A stretch of 64,000 nucleotides of DNA from positions 1-64,000 of the forward strand of contig NZ_JAAOHY010000007.1 in assembly GCF_011308835.1 (NCBI RefSeq), written 5' to 3'. A program made the position numbers and the translations under genes. Below are positions 35,954-45,160 of the stretch, in pieces. The notes below the pieces were generated by a model, which saw only the letters and a program-made list of their open reading frames with translations, searched no databases and was not told where the DNA came from. The DNA comes from Paracoccus xiamenensis (GTDB taxonomy: Bacteria; Pseudomonadota; Alphaproteobacteria; Rhodobacterales; Rhodobacteraceae). Each line of letters opens with the position of its first letter. Within the stretch, counting starts at the first letter, position 1.

Positions 35954-37645
35954 GTGACTTCGCGCAGGGAATTTCTACAGGCCGGTCTGGCCACTTCGGC
36001 GATCATGGCGGGGTTGGGCGTCTCGAACTGGTCGCGCGCGATGGCGCAGCAGGCGCTGACGCAGGACCAGTTGCTGCAATTCGATGACTTCGGGAACCTG
36101 ACGCTGATTCACGTGACCGACGCGCATGCCCATCTGCGCCCGGTCTGGTTCCGCGAACCCGATACGAATATCGGCGTGGGCGACGCTGCCGGGCGCGTCC
36201 CGCATGTCGTGGGCGAGACTTTCCAGAAGATGTTCGGCATCGCGCCAGCCAGCCCCGAAGCCTATGCGCTGACCTATCCGGACTTCGAGGCGCTGGCGAA
36301 ATCCTATGGCCGCATGGGGGGCTTCGACCGTATCGCGACCATCGTCAAGGCCATCCGTGGCAGCCGCCCGGACGCGATCCTTCTGGATGGCGGCGACACC
36401 TGGCACGGCAGCTATACCAGCCTCAAGACCGGGGGCGAGGACATGGTCAGGGTGCAGAACCTGCTGGGCGTCGAAGCAATGTCGAGCCATTGGGAATTCA
36501 CCTTCGGCACCCAGCGGGTGCAGGAACTGATCGAGAAGTGCAACTTCCCGTTCCTTGGCGCCAATATCTACGACGTCGAATGGGACGAGCCGGCATTCGA
36601 GCCGTACAAGATCATTCAGAAGGGCGATCTGGCGGTCGGGGTGATCGGGCAGGCCTTCCCCTATCTGCCCATCGCGAATCCCAAATGGATGTTCCCCGAA
36701 TACAGCTTCGGCATCCGCGAGGAGCGTATGCAGGAAGTCGTCGACGAATTGCGCGGCCAGAACGTCGATCTGGTTGTCTGCCTGTCGCATAACGGCTTTG
36801 ACGTCGATCACAAGATGGCCAGCCGTGTAACGGGCATCGACGTGATCCTGTCGGGGCATACCCATGATGCCGTGCCTGAGCCGGTTCTGGTTGGCGAGAC
36901 GATCATCATCGCCTCGGGCAGCCATGGCAAGTTCGTCAGCCGCGTCGATCTGGACGTGCAGGGCGGCCGGATGGCGGGCTTCCGCCACAAGCTGATCCCG
37001 GTCTTTTCCGACGTGATCGCCCCCGATGCCGAGATGGCATCGCTGATCGAGGAGATCCGCTCGCCCTACAAGGCCGATCTGGACACCGTCATCGGCCAGA
37101 CCGACAAGCTTCTTTATCGGCGCGGCAACTTCAACGGCAGTTGGGATGACCTGATCTGCCGCGCCATACTGGAGGAACGCGACGCCGAGATCGCACTGTC
37201 CCCCGGCGTCCGCTGGGGCGCCTCGGTCCTGCCGGGCGACATCACGCGCGAGGATATCCATTCCGTCACCTCGATGACTTACGGGCAATGCTACCGGTCC
37301 GAGATGACGGGCGAGACATTGAAGACGGTCATGGAGGACGTGGCCGATAACATCTTCAACCCCGATCCCTATTACCAACAGGGCGGGGACATGGTCCGCG
37401 TCGGCGGACTAAGCTACTCGATCGACCCGAACGCCCCGATGGGAAACCGCATCACTGATCTTCGCTTGATTGCCGACGATGCCCCGATCGAACCCGGCAG
37501 AAGCTATACGGTCGGCGGCTGGGCCTCGGTCAACGAAGGCACCGAAGGGCCGCAGATCTGGGATCTGGTCGAAGAGCACATCCGAAAGGGTGGCGGGACG
37601 CAACAGGATGGGCCCGTATCCAGCATCAATGTCAAAGGACTATGA
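35954..37645 (+). CDS. soxB: SoxB, dimanganese S-sulfocysteine hydrolase
   Basis: Encodes 563 residues, matching the usual SoxB length. It has a twin-arginine leader (TSRREFLQAGLATSAIMAGL), the 5'-nucleotidase-like metal motifs VTDAHAH (Asp56, His58, His60), GGDTWHGS, SHWEFTFG and SGHTHD, and SHNGFDVDH. It removes sulfate from SoxY-bound intermediates. GTG at 35954 is chosen over GTG at 35924: it follows GAGGCG and begins the Tat leader directly. The extra 10 codons would cover the operator. Confidence 0.93.
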   Translation: MTSRREFLQAGLATSAIMAGLGVSNWSRAMAQQALTQDQLLQFDDFGNLTLIHVTDAHAHLRPVWFREPDTNIGVGDAAGRVPHVVGETFQKMFGIAPASPEAYALTYPDFEALAKSYGRMGGFDRIATIVKAIRGSRPDAILLDGGDTWHGSYTSLKTGGEDMVRVQNLLGVEAMSSHWEFTFGTQRVQELIEKCNFPFLGANIYDVEWDEPAFEPYKIIQKGDLAVGVIGQAFPYLPIANPKWMFPEYSFGIREERMQEVVDELRGQNVDLVVCLSHNGFDVDHKMASRVTGIDVILSGHTHDAVPEPVLVGETIIIASGSHGKFVSRVDLDVQGGRMAGFRHKLIPVFSDVIAPDAEMASLIEEIRSPYKADLDTVIGQTDKLLYRRGNFNGSWDDLICRAILEERDAEIALSPGVRWGASVLPGDITREDIHSVTSMTYGQCYRSEMTGETLKTVMEDVADNIFNPDPYYQQGGDMVRVGGLSYSIDPNAPMGNRITDLRLIADDAPIEPGRSYTVGGWASVNEGTEGPQIWDLVEEHIRKGGGTQQDGPVSSINVKGL

Positions 37646-37658
37646 AGGAGGTCGCAGC

Positions 37659-38930
37659 ATGACTGTAAGACCGGGAACGACCAGCCGCCGGGCCTTCATC
37701 CGCGCCGGACTGGCCGCAAGCGCGGCCCTGCCCGCAGCCGTGACCGCCGCGCGCGGGCAGGAAGCGCCGGATCCGCTTATCACCGAGGTTCAGGACTGGG
37801 CCCGCTATCCCGGCGACGGCGTGGACGCCACGCCCTACGGCCTGCCGATCCATTTTGAATCCGACGTGATCCGCCGCAACGTGTCCTGGCTGACGGCGGA
37901 TACGATCAGCTCGATCAATTTCACGCCGATCCACCTGCTCGACGGCACGATCACCCCCGCCGGCTGCGCCTTCGAACGCCACCACTCCGGGGCCATCGAA
38001 TTGGCCAAGCCCGATTACCGGCTGATGATCAACGGCCTTGTCGATCGCGAACTGGTCTTCACCTATGAGGATCTGGAGCGTTTTCCCCGCATGCAGGGCG
38101 TCTATTTCTGCGAATGTGCGGCGAACAGCGGCATGGAATGGGCGGGCGCACAGCTCAACGGCTCGCAATTCACGCATGGCATGATCCACAACATGGAATA
38201 TGTCGGCATCCCGTTGAAAGCCCTTCTGGCCGAGGCCGGCGTCAAGCCCGAGGGAAAGTGGATCTTCGTGGAAGGGGCCGATGCCTCGTCGAACGGCCGC
38301 TCGATCCCGATCGAGAAGGCGATGGACGACGTGATGGTGGCCTTCAAGGCCAATGGCGAGGCGCTGCGCAAGGAACATGGCTATCCCGCGCGTCTGGTGG
38401 TTCCGGGCTGGGAAGGAAACCTCTGGGTCAAATGGCTGCGCCGTATCGAAGTGACGGCCAGCCCCGTCGAAAGCCGCGAGGAGACTTCGAAATATACCGA
38501 CACGCTGGCTGACGGCATCTCTCGCAAATGGACCTGGGTGATGGACGCCAAGTCTGTCGTGACCGCACCCAGCCCGCAGGTCGGGATCAAGCACGGGCCC
38601 GGCCCGCTGGTCATCACCGGCCTTGCCTGGTCGGGGCGCGGGGCGATTACGCGCGTCGACGTTTCGGTGGACGGCGGCAAGAACTGGAAAACCGCCCGTC
38701 TGGCCCAGCCGGGCGTGCCCATGGCGATGACCCGTTTCTATCTGGATCACGACTGGGACGGCGAAGAAATGCTGCTGCAATCGCGCGCCATCGATGAAAC
38801 CGGCTATGTGCAGCCCACCAAGAACGCGCTGCGCGAGATCCGGGGCGAGAACTCGATTTATCACAACAACGGCATCCAGACCTGGTGGATCAAGAAAGAC
38901 GGAAGCGCGGAAAATGTTGAAGTCTCGTAA
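37659..38930 (+). CDS. soxC: SoxC, molybdenum subunit of sulfur dehydrogenase
   Basis: Encodes 423 residues with a twin-arginine leader (TSRRAFIRAGLAASAALP), then the sulfite-oxidase fold: FTPIHLLDG, YFCECAANSGMEWAGA near 150 (Cys for the Mo-pyranopterin) and a C-terminal dimer domain (KHGPGPLVITGLAWSGRGAI). With SoxD it oxidises SoxY-bound sulfane, giving the full eight-electron oxidation of thiosulfate. AAGGAGG precedes ATG 37659; the upstream frame belongs to soxB. It overlaps soxD by 17 bases. Confidence 0.95.
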   Translation: MTVRPGTTSRRAFIRAGLAASAALPAAVTAARGQEAPDPLITEVQDWARYPGDGVDATPYGLPIHFESDVIRRNVSWLTADTISSINFTPIHLLDGTITPAGCAFERHHSGAIELAKPDYRLMINGLVDRELVFTYEDLERFPRMQGVYFCECAANSGMEWAGAQLNGSQFTHGMIHNMEYVGIPLKALLAEAGVKPEGKWIFVEGADASSNGRSIPIEKAMDDVMVAFKANGEALRKEHGYPARLVVPGWEGNLWVKWLRRIEVTASPVESREETSKYTDTLADGISRKWTWVMDAKSVVTAPSPQVGIKHGPGPLVITGLAWSGRGAITRVDVSVDGGKNWKTARLAQPGVPMAMTRFYLDHDWDGEEMLLQSRAIDETGYVQPTKNALREIRGENSIYHNNGIQTWWIKKDGSAENVEVS

Positions 38931-39597
38931 AGCAGCCGCCCTGTTGATCGCCCTTGCCGCAACGCCTGTCGCGGCACAGACGCCGGATGCGCCAGCGGAT
39001 GGCACACCCGCCGCGATCCAGCCCCTTGGGCTGGGCCGACCGGCCATGGCCGAGGAAATCGCGGCCTGGGATCTGGATGTCAGCCCCGACGGCACCGGGC
39101 TGCCCGAAGGATCAGGCGACGTGATGACGGGCGAGGAAGTCTATATTGAGCAATGCGCGGCCTGCCATGGCGACTTTGCCGAAGGTCTGGACAACTGGCC
39201 TTCGCTGGCGGGGGGCGAGGGGACGCTGGACCGCGCGGATCCGGAAAAGACCATCGGCAGTTATTGGCCGTATCTGTCGACCGTCTGGGATTACGTGCAC
39301 CACTCGATGCCCTTCGGTAATGCGCAGGTTCTGACAGCGGACGAGACATACGCGATCACGGCCTATCTGCTGTATTCCAATTCCATCGTTGAATACGATT
39401 TCGTCCTGTCTAAGGACAACTTCGCCGAGGTGCAGATGCCGAATGCCGAAGGCTTCATTGAGGATGATCGCCCGCAATCCGAATATCCGATCTTTTCGGC
39501 CGAACCATGCATGGAAGGCTGCAAGGACAAGGTCGAGATCACCATGCACGCCTCGGTTCTTGACGTGACGCCCGGGGGCGAGGATGCCGTCGAATAG
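38914..39597 (+). CDS. soxD: SoxD, cytochrome c subunit, single-heme form
   Basis: Encodes 227 residues: signal peptide (MLKSRKAAALLIALAATPVA), one heme motif CAACH (Cys81, Cys84, His85) and the SoxD-type C-terminus IFSAEPCMEGCKDKVEITM with two further Cys. Paracoccus pantotrophus SoxD is longer, with a second heme domain; here the stop falls where that would start, and no heme motif follows in the next 100 bases. It partners SoxC as electron acceptor. soxE, soxF and soxG do not follow. Confidence 0.88.
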   Translation: MLKSRKAAALLIALAATPVAAQTPDAPADGTPAAIQPLGLGRPAMAEEIAAWDLDVSPDGTGLPEGSGDVMTGEEVYIEQCAACHGDFAEGLDNWPSLAGGEGTLDRADPEKTIGSYWPYLSTVWDYVHHSMPFGNAQVLTADETYAITAYLLYSNSIVEYDFVLSKDNFAEVQMPNAEGFIEDDRPQSEYPIFSAEPCMEGCKDKVEITMHASVLDVTPGGEDAVE

Positions 39598-39698
39598 GCG
39601 CTCCCCGGATCACGACCCGGCCATCAAGCGCCGCTGGACACCGCCCTTGGCAATCCACCAGGTCAAGCTAGCGCGGGCTTCCGATCACACGGGAATGA

Positions 39699-40696
39699 TC
39701 AGTTGTCCGCATCGCCGCCAGACTGACGGATCGCTGTCCTGAACGGATTGCTGCGCATCACGAGAATGCACAGCAACGGCGCGAGCGCGACAGTCACAAA
39801 CAGCCACATTGCCGCGTTCGCAACATCCATGCCACCTGACGACGAACCGCCACCGGCCAGATTCACGGCGAGGCCCGCGATGGCCGCACCGAAAGCCGTT
39901 GCACAAAGCTGTACCGTCATGATCGAGGACGCGGCGTTGTCAGCCTGTGCCGGCGGTGCGACTCGCAGCACCATTGCCGACAGATGCGGGTAAGCAAGCC
40001 CGACGCCAGCCCCGCCCGCGATCAAGGCAAGGCAGATCAGCGTCAATGGCAGCCAGTCCCCGGCAGGGGCGGTAATGGGCAGCACAGCGGCAAGAACCAC
40101 CATAGACCCAAGGGAAAGATACGGGCCGACGCGCACCGCGATGTTGCGCCGCTTTGCCTGCAGCCCCGAGGCGAAGATTGCCGCCGCAGTCCAGCCGGCC
40201 GACATCACCGCCGCGATATAGCCCGCCTCAAGTGGGGACCGGCCATGCAGGTCCTGAAGAAACAGCGGCAGAAATATCTCGGTGCAGGTCACTGTCACGG
40301 CAAGCAGGGCAGAGGTCGCATAAAGGCTGCCCAAAGCCCCCGGATGCCTGAACGTCGCTCGGGGCAGCAACGTCGTCTTTGACTTCCGCTCTACGACGAC
40401 AAGAAGCGCGACCAGTTTGATGGCGGCCAGCATCCCGATGACCGTCGCAATCACACCGTCGCCGACGCCGCCCCATGAGGCTGCAAATACCGCGATCGTC
40501 AACAGCGCCAGCTGTACGATCGGCAGTGGCGCCGCAATCTCCGGTTCGGAATTACGTCGCGGCAGGACGAAAACAGCCGCAAGAACAATCAGCGTGGCGA
40601 ATGGCACCAGGGCCAGAAATTCGCCCCGCCATTGGCCCAGTTCGGCAAAGACACCGCCGACCGCTGGGCCATGCCCCCAACGCTGGACCGCTGCCC
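39699..40696 (-). pseudogene. MFS transporter remnant, 5' end lost
   Basis: The C-terminal two-thirds of a DHA2-type major facilitator protein. In the frame, GPAVGGVFAELGQWRGEF (motif C) appears just inside the left end of the IS element, followed by about ten hydrophobic segments and an intact stop. The first four or so helices are missing, replaced by the IS. A GTG at 40607 could start a shorter protein, but it would lack the helices needed for function. Its drug or solute is unknown. Confidence 0.75.
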
Positions 40697-40714
40697 TGAG
40701 CGTTTTCCCGTCTC

Positions 40715-41606
40715 TTAAGCCACCCGGTGGCAGGTTGCCCGGATGGATTTCATGAACTCGATCGGGGTCTTGTTACCGATGGAGCTGTGTGGTCGGTCGT
40801 TATTGTATTCGTGGCGGTACGCCTCACATTTTAGCCGGGCATCGTCGATCGACAAGAACCAATTCTGATCGATGCATTCGGCGCGAACCTTGCCATTGAA
40901 TGCCTCGGCGAACGCGTTGTCGGTGGGCTTTCCCGGCCGGCTGAAGTCCAGGATCATCCCGTTCATGTAAGCCCAGAGGTCGAGATCCTTCGAGATGAAT
41001 TCCGGCCCCTGATCGACGCGGATGGATCGGGGGCAGCCGTAGTCCCGCGTCACATTCTCCAGCGTCCGGACAACACCTGCACCGGTGTAGCGCGGCCGGA
41101 CATCGATGGCCGGTGAGATCTGCAAGAAGGTATCCACGATGGTCAGAACCCGGATCTTCGTGCCATCGAAGAGCTGATCGGACAGGAAGTCCATTGCCCA
41201 GATATCGTTCGGCGCAGCGGCCGGTTTCCGATCCTCACGGAGCTTCGCCGCCACCTTGCGCTTCGGGCGCTTGTTGCGAATCTGCAGGCCTTCTTCGACA
41301 TAAAGCCGGTAGACACGCTTGGCATTTACCTCCCAGCCCTCCCGCCTCAACAGGATGTGGATCCCTCGATAGCCATAGCGCACACCAATCGCCGTCGGGC
41401 TCGAACCGATGGCGCCTTCGACGGCTCATATCTCGGCGATCTCCCGGATCCGCTTCCTTAATGCCGCCTGCGATGGCCGGCGCACCCGGTAGAAATAGGT
41501 CGTTGTCTCGCAGGCCGAGCACCGAACAGCCCCGCCGGATCGAGACCTGGAACACGCCCTTAACATAATCCACCAACTGCCGCGCCTTCGCAGGCGCTAC
41601 AGCTTT
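40715..41606 (-). pseudogene. IS3-family transposase orfB, disrupted
   Basis: The C-terminal part is intact over about 220 residues with the DDE integrase core: WAMDFLSDQLFDG (first Asp), SIRVDQGPEFISKDL (second Asp) and NAFAEAFNGKVRAECID (Glu), then HEYNNDRPHSSIGNKTP. The N-terminal part (KKAVAPAKARQLVDY onward) is in a different frame: continuity shifts around 41490, and an in-frame TGA at 41426-41428 plus about 45 extra bases separate REIAEI from VRYGYRGIH. It therefore cannot make a full transposase. Confidence 0.75.
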
Positions 41607-41863
41607 TTTGCCAGAACACCCTGCAGTATGGCCTTGTCCAGTGACAGATCGGCAACCATCCGCTTCAGGCGGCTGTTCTCGTCTTCCAGCATCTTCAGCC
41701 GCTTGACCTCCGAAGGCATCAGGCCACCGTATTTCTTGCGCCACCGATAATGGGTCTGCTGAGAAATACCGGCCTTCCGGCAAACCTCCGCAACCCCCAC
41801 CCCGTCATCGGCCTGCTTCAGAATGAACGCGATCTGCTGCTCGCTGAACCTGGATGTCTTCAT
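41597..41863 (-). CDS. IS3-family transposase orfA
   Basis: Encodes 88 residues (start MKTSRFSEQQIAFILKQ) with a helix-turn-helix (GVAEVCRKAGISQQTHYRWR) and a leucine-zipper-like C-terminus (VKRLKMLEDENSRLKRMV) typical of IS3 orfA. Near its end lies A6G on the minus strand (around 41603-41609), the classic slippery run for -1 frameshifting into orfB, whose reading (KKAVAPAKARQ) starts right there. A longer frame to 41893 is less likely. Confidence 0.85.
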   Translation of the reverse strand: MKTSRFSEQQIAFILKQADDGVGVAEVCRKAGISQQTHYRWRKKYGGLMPSEVKRLKMLEDENSRLKRMVADLSLDKAILQGVLAKKL

Positions 41864-41909
41864 CGATCTTCCTCGCTTTGCCTGCCGCGACATTGCGAGA
41901 ATTTTCTCA

Positions 41910-42948
41910 CTTCAAACGGTCCAATCCGTGGGAAGCAGGTGAAGGTCCCGGTGAAGCGCAATTTCGAGGCGCTGATTCTCAGCTATTACGAAAGCGAGGG
42001 CTTCAAGAAGCTGAAGCCCCGGACAAGCACGACTATCAGAAGTATACCGGCCATATCCGCACGAACTGGGGCGCGATAGATCCGACCAAGATCGAGACGC
42101 ACCACATTTACGAACTGCACCGCGCTAACACCGAACACTGGCGTCAGGCGAATTATATCGTTCAGGTGATGGTGGTGCTGATGAACCACGCCCGTCTGAT
42201 CGGTTTCCTCAAGAAGGAACATGGCAACCCTGCAAAGGGCATCCCGCTGTTCAAGCAGGAAGGCGACGGCTGGGTGCCGTGGCCTGATGACGTGCGGGCG
42301 GAGTTTGAAAGCCTCGCCTCACCCCGCGCCCGGTTGGTCGACGAGTAGTGCATCGGCACCGGACAGCGGATCGGTGACATTGTGAAAATGCGCTGGAACC
42401 ACATCAAGGACGGCGCATGGGACTTCACCCAGGGCAAGACGGACAAGCCCCTGTGGATCCCGTTCACCGACCGCCTGAATGCCTATCTGGCGACAGTCGA
42501 GAAAAAGGGCCTGACCGTCATCACCGACGATAAGGGCCGTCCGGTGCGATACGAGGTTGTCGCCAAGGATATGCGCAAGGTGAGATCCGCGATGCAGCAC
42601 CCCGACGCCATGACCTACGTCACCCACGGGCTGCGGAAGAACGCCACCATTGAGCTTTATCAGGCTGGCAATGATGACGAGCTAGTGAAGGCCGTCACCG
42701 GCCATTCTGGTGCTGAGATGCTGAAAAAATACGGAGGACAGATCAGGCAGAAAGAGTTGGCGACGAGGGCGCAGGAAGCCCGAAATCGCTGGGAACGGAA
42801 CAAGCCCGGAACGGGAATGTTTCAACGGCTGTTTCAAAAATCGAGCAATGAGGTCATCGACATGACGCAAGTCTTTGAAAGAATGGTGCCCGGAGGCGGA
42901 TTCGAACCACCGACACGCGGATTTTCAATCCGCTGCTCTACCAACTGA
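41910..42948 (+). pseudogene. Tyrosine recombinase (integrase) remnant at tRNA-Phe
   Basis: Frame fragments add up to most of a phage-type integrase: KQVKVPVKRNFEALILSYY then, after a frame change near 42020, DKHDYQKYTGHIRTNWG, and, after a TAG at 42346-42348, the catalytic domain with TGQRIGDIVKMRW (Arg), THGLRKNATIELYQAG (His-x-x-Arg), VTGHSGAEMLKKY (His and Tyr). The N-terminus is cut by the IS. The end of the frame runs antisense into the tRNA-Phe gene, so the 3' end of that tRNA was probably the attachment site. Confidence 0.8.
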
Positions 42949-42959
42949 GCTATCCGGGC
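42884..42959 (-). tRNA. tRNA-Phe (anticodon GAA)
   Basis: 76 bases including an encoded CCA at the 3' end (TGG at 42884-42886 on the plus strand). On the minus strand: acceptor GCCCGGA with TCCGGGC, D-arm AGCTCAGTTGGTAGAGC, anticodon stem GCGGA/TCCGC with loop TTGAAAA (anticodon GAA) and T-loop GGTTCGAATCC. All four arms fold. Its 3' end points toward the integrase remnant. Confidence 0.96.
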
Positions 42960-43026
42960 ACTTCAGCCTCTGCTGAGGTGTGAGGGTGTTTACGAAAGCC
43001 TTCCGGCCGTGTCCAGAGCGAAAAAG

Positions 43027-43197
43027 CTATTCTTCATCAACAGGACGCTCGGGCACCAGTTCATCATCCGCCGCCGTGTTGCCCGGCACGACATAGTCGC
43101 CCCGCAGCCAATGGGCCAGGTCGATATCGGCGCACCGTTTCGAACAGAACGGCCGGTACACGGCGACAGTCGGCTTTCCGCAGATCGGGCAGGCCAT
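43027..43197 (-). CDS. yacG: DNA gyrase inhibitor / zinc protein YacG
   Basis: A 56-residue protein, found by translating the region. It starts MACPICGKPTV and continues PFCSKRCADIDLAHWL, giving the four-Cys zinc ribbon (CxxC...CxxxC) and DLxxWL of YacG, followed by an acidic tail ending VDEE. YacG binds gyrase GyrB and may modulate supercoiling. Its start overlaps the rng stop by one base (minus strand), so it is translationally coupled to rng. Confidence 0.9.
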   Translation of the reverse strand: MACPICGKPTVAVYRPFCSKRCADIDLAHWLRGDYVVPGNTAADDELVPERPVDEE

Positions 43198-44237
43198 TAC
43201 TCTGCCTCCAGCAGCAGGGCAAGCGGCATGCGATCGCGCTTTCGGCTCATCTCGAACAGGCCCATCGTGGTCCAGCCCGTCAACACCGCGTCGGCGCCAT
43301 CGGACCGGAAGGCTTTTTTCAGCTCCTGATCCAACGTTCCCCGCTCTCGCTTGGAAATCGGCGCGAAATCAATGACGATCTGCCCGCCAAGACCGCGCAG
43401 ACGCAACTGACGCGGCAGGTCGCGGGCCAGGGCGATATTGGCCTTCAACGCCGCCGCGGGCGAGGTGTCGGGACCGGTGTTCACGTCAACGGCGATCAGG
43501 GCCGAGGTCGGCTCGATCAGGGCGAAGGCGCCGCCGGGCAAGGCCAAACGCGGCGACAGCACGGCCTGAACAGCATCCAGAACATCGTCGGGAAGATCGT
43601 CGAATTCCTCGACTACGTCGGGTGCGGGCTCGGCCCAGTCGCGCCAGGCGGCGTCGGCGGGGGACGGGGCGTCCAGCAGCAGTTCGGGCGCACCTTCCAG
43701 ATCCGCGGCGATGGCGGCGGCAAGCGCGATGCTGTCGGTCAGTTCGTCGGCAATGTCCGAATCATCGGCATGTTCGGCCGCGCTGCGCAGGATCAGGCCG
43801 ATCTCGCGCCCGGCCAGGGCGTCGTCACCCAGCGATTGCAATGCCTCGCGACGATCAGCATCGCGAATTGCGCGCGACACGTTCACGCCGGGAACCCCCA
43901 GCGTGGCAATACCATAGCGGCCGCGAATCAGCACCCGCGCCGTCAGGGGCACGGCCTTGCCGGCCTCGGCCACGCCCGCGACCTGGGCCAGCACCGCCTG
44001 GCCTTCGCGCAATCCGCTGCGGTCGCGCAGATAGCCGCTGGCGCCGTCGGGCAGGGTCACGAATACGCCCCCCTGCCCCTTCATCAGCCGGTTCACCCGA
44101 CCGCGCAGGATCGCGCCGGGCGCGAAGGGCGTCAGCTCGGCCGGGTCGACGATGATATCCTCCAACTGGCCGTCAACCAGCAGGGCAGCGGCTTCGCGGC
44201 CGGAAATTTGGCCCAGGGCGATCTGGCGTCCCTTCAT
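43197..44237 (-). CDS. rng: Ribonuclease E/G-family protein
   Basis: Encodes 346 residues, shorter than E. coli RNase G (489). It has an S1-like beta stretch (GAILRGRVNRLMKGQGGVFV near residue 41) and the catalytic DNase I-like part with ALIAVDVNTG (Asp) and LGGQIVIDFAPISKRERG (Asp) near 250 and 300. The C-terminal zinc-link and small domain are missing. Short forms of this kind occur in Rhodobacterales; a role in rRNA or mRNA processing is inferred. It starts one base after the maf stop. Confidence 0.85.
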   Translation of the reverse strand: MKGRQIALGQISGREAAALLVDGQLEDIIVDPAELTPFAPGAILRGRVNRLMKGQGGVFVTLPDGASGYLRDRSGLREGQAVLAQVAGVAEAGKAVPLTARVLIRGRYGIATLGVPGVNVSRAIRDADRREALQSLGDDALAGREIGLILRSAAEHADDSDIADELTDSIALAAAIAADLEGAPELLLDAPSPADAAWRDWAEPAPDVVEEFDDLPDDVLDAVQAVLSPRLALPGGAFALIEPTSALIAVDVNTGPDTSPAAALKANIALARDLPRQLRLRGLGGQIVIDFAPISKRERGTLDQELKKAFRSDGADAVLTGWTTMGLFEMSRKRDRMPLALLLEAE

Positions 44238-44238
44238 G

Positions 44239-44835
44239 TCATTCCTCCTTGCCAGGCTGGATCGCTTGCGCGGCGCGCAACAGCGTGGCGGTTTCGGCCA
44301 GTGGCAGTCCGACGACGGCGCTGAAAGACCCGCTGATCCAGTTCACGAAAGCGCCGGCGCGCCCCTGTATGGCATAGCCGCCGGCCTTGCCCTGCCATTC
44401 GCCGCTGGCAAGGTATTCCTCGATCTCGACCGATGAGAGCGGACGCAGACGCACTTGCGTTTCGACCAGCCGCGACCATTCGCGATCCTGCCGGCGCAGG
44501 ACAATGGCGGTCATCACGCGGTGGCGGCGTCCCGACAGCAGGGTCAGGAAGGCGCGGGCCTCGGCAGCATCGACCGGCTTGCCAAGAATGCGGCGTCCGG
44601 CCGTCACCACCGTATCGGCGGCAAGAACGATTTCGTCCGGGGCCGCCGCGATGGCCGCGGCCTTTTCGGTGGCCATGCGGCAGACATAATCGCGCGCAGC
44701 TTCGTTCCGACGGGGTGTTTCGTCGATATCTGCGGGGCGGATCTGGTCCGGGGTGATGCCGATCTGGGCCAGCAGGTCCAGCCGTCGCGGGCTGGCCGAA
44801 CCGAGGATCAGCCGGGCTTGGTTTGTGCGGGTCAT
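44239..44835 (-). CDS. maf: Maf-type nucleoside triphosphate pyrophosphatase
   Basis: Encodes 198 residues of the Maf/HAM1-like family that hydrolyses non-standard or modified nucleotides. Motifs: [18 protein letters not shown] (near residue 9, the SxSPRR P-site), [17 protein letters not shown] near 72, and [20 protein letters not shown] near 148. It sits between infA and rng, an arrangement frequent in alphaproteobacteria. House-cleaning of damaged or modified nucleotides is the accepted role; the subfamily is not settled here. Confidence 0.92.
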   Translation of the reverse strand: MTRTNQARLILGSASPRRLDLLAQIGITPDQIRPADIDETPRRNEAARDYVCRMATEKAAAIAAAPDEIVLAADTVVTAGRRILGKPVDAAEARAFLTLLSGRRHRVMTAIVLRRQDREWSRLVETQVRLRPLSSVEIEEYLASGEWQGKAGGYAIQGRAGAFVNWISGSFSAVVGLPLAETATLLRAAQAIQPGKEE

Positions 44836-44941
44836 GTCACGGCCGGTTGCTGCAATTGCCCCCGGTTAACGCGGAACGCGGACGAAGGAAACCATCGCCG
44901 GACCGCTCGCGGGCGCGGCACCGGGCCGCGCAGCGCGCAAA

Positions 44942-45160
44942 TCACTTGAAGCGATAGTTGATCCGGCCCTTGGTCAGATCATAGGTGTTCATTTCCACCT
45001 GCACCTTGTCGCCAGCCAGAACACGGATGCGGTTCTTCCGCATCTTCCCTGCCATATGCGCGATGATCTCATGGCCGTTTTCAAGCTCGACCCGGAATGT
45101 CGCGTTCGGCAGGAGTTCCTTCACGACGCCGGGGAATTCGAGCATTTCTTCCTTGGCCAT
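44942..45160 (-). CDS. infA: Translation initiation factor IF-1
   Basis: Encodes 72 residues, exact for IF-1, of the S1/OB-fold family. The sequence is nearly canonical: [18 protein letters not shown], then [20 protein letters not shown], then [15 protein letters not shown] at 45160 has AGGAGTGACC upstream; the frame could start two codons earlier. It assists A-site occlusion during initiation on the 30S subunit. Confidence 0.98.
   Translation of the reverse strand: MAKEEMLEFPGVVKELLPNATFRVELENGHEIIAHMAGKMRKNRIRVLAGDKVQVEMNTYDLTKGRINYRFK

Larger units (their letters stand above)
40697..41909 (-). mobile_element. Decayed IS3-family insertion sequence (IS407-like)
   Basis: About 1.2 kb with orfA and orfB in the IS3 arrangement. 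Candidate ends: TGAGCGTTTTCCCG (40697 inward) and, from the right on the minus strand, TGAGAAAATTCTCG (41909 inward), 10 of 14 bases alike. No target duplication is seen (CCC left, CTT right). The flanks are fragments of two different genes (MFS and integrase), which points to an IS-linked deletion. The ends are a guess by eye; the family call rests on the proteins. Confidence 0.65.

Noticed and set aside
25917..42883. A whole, still mobile island
   Set aside because: The only integrase has a frame change, a stop and a lost N-terminus, and the IS transposase is broken. If it was mobile, it is not now.
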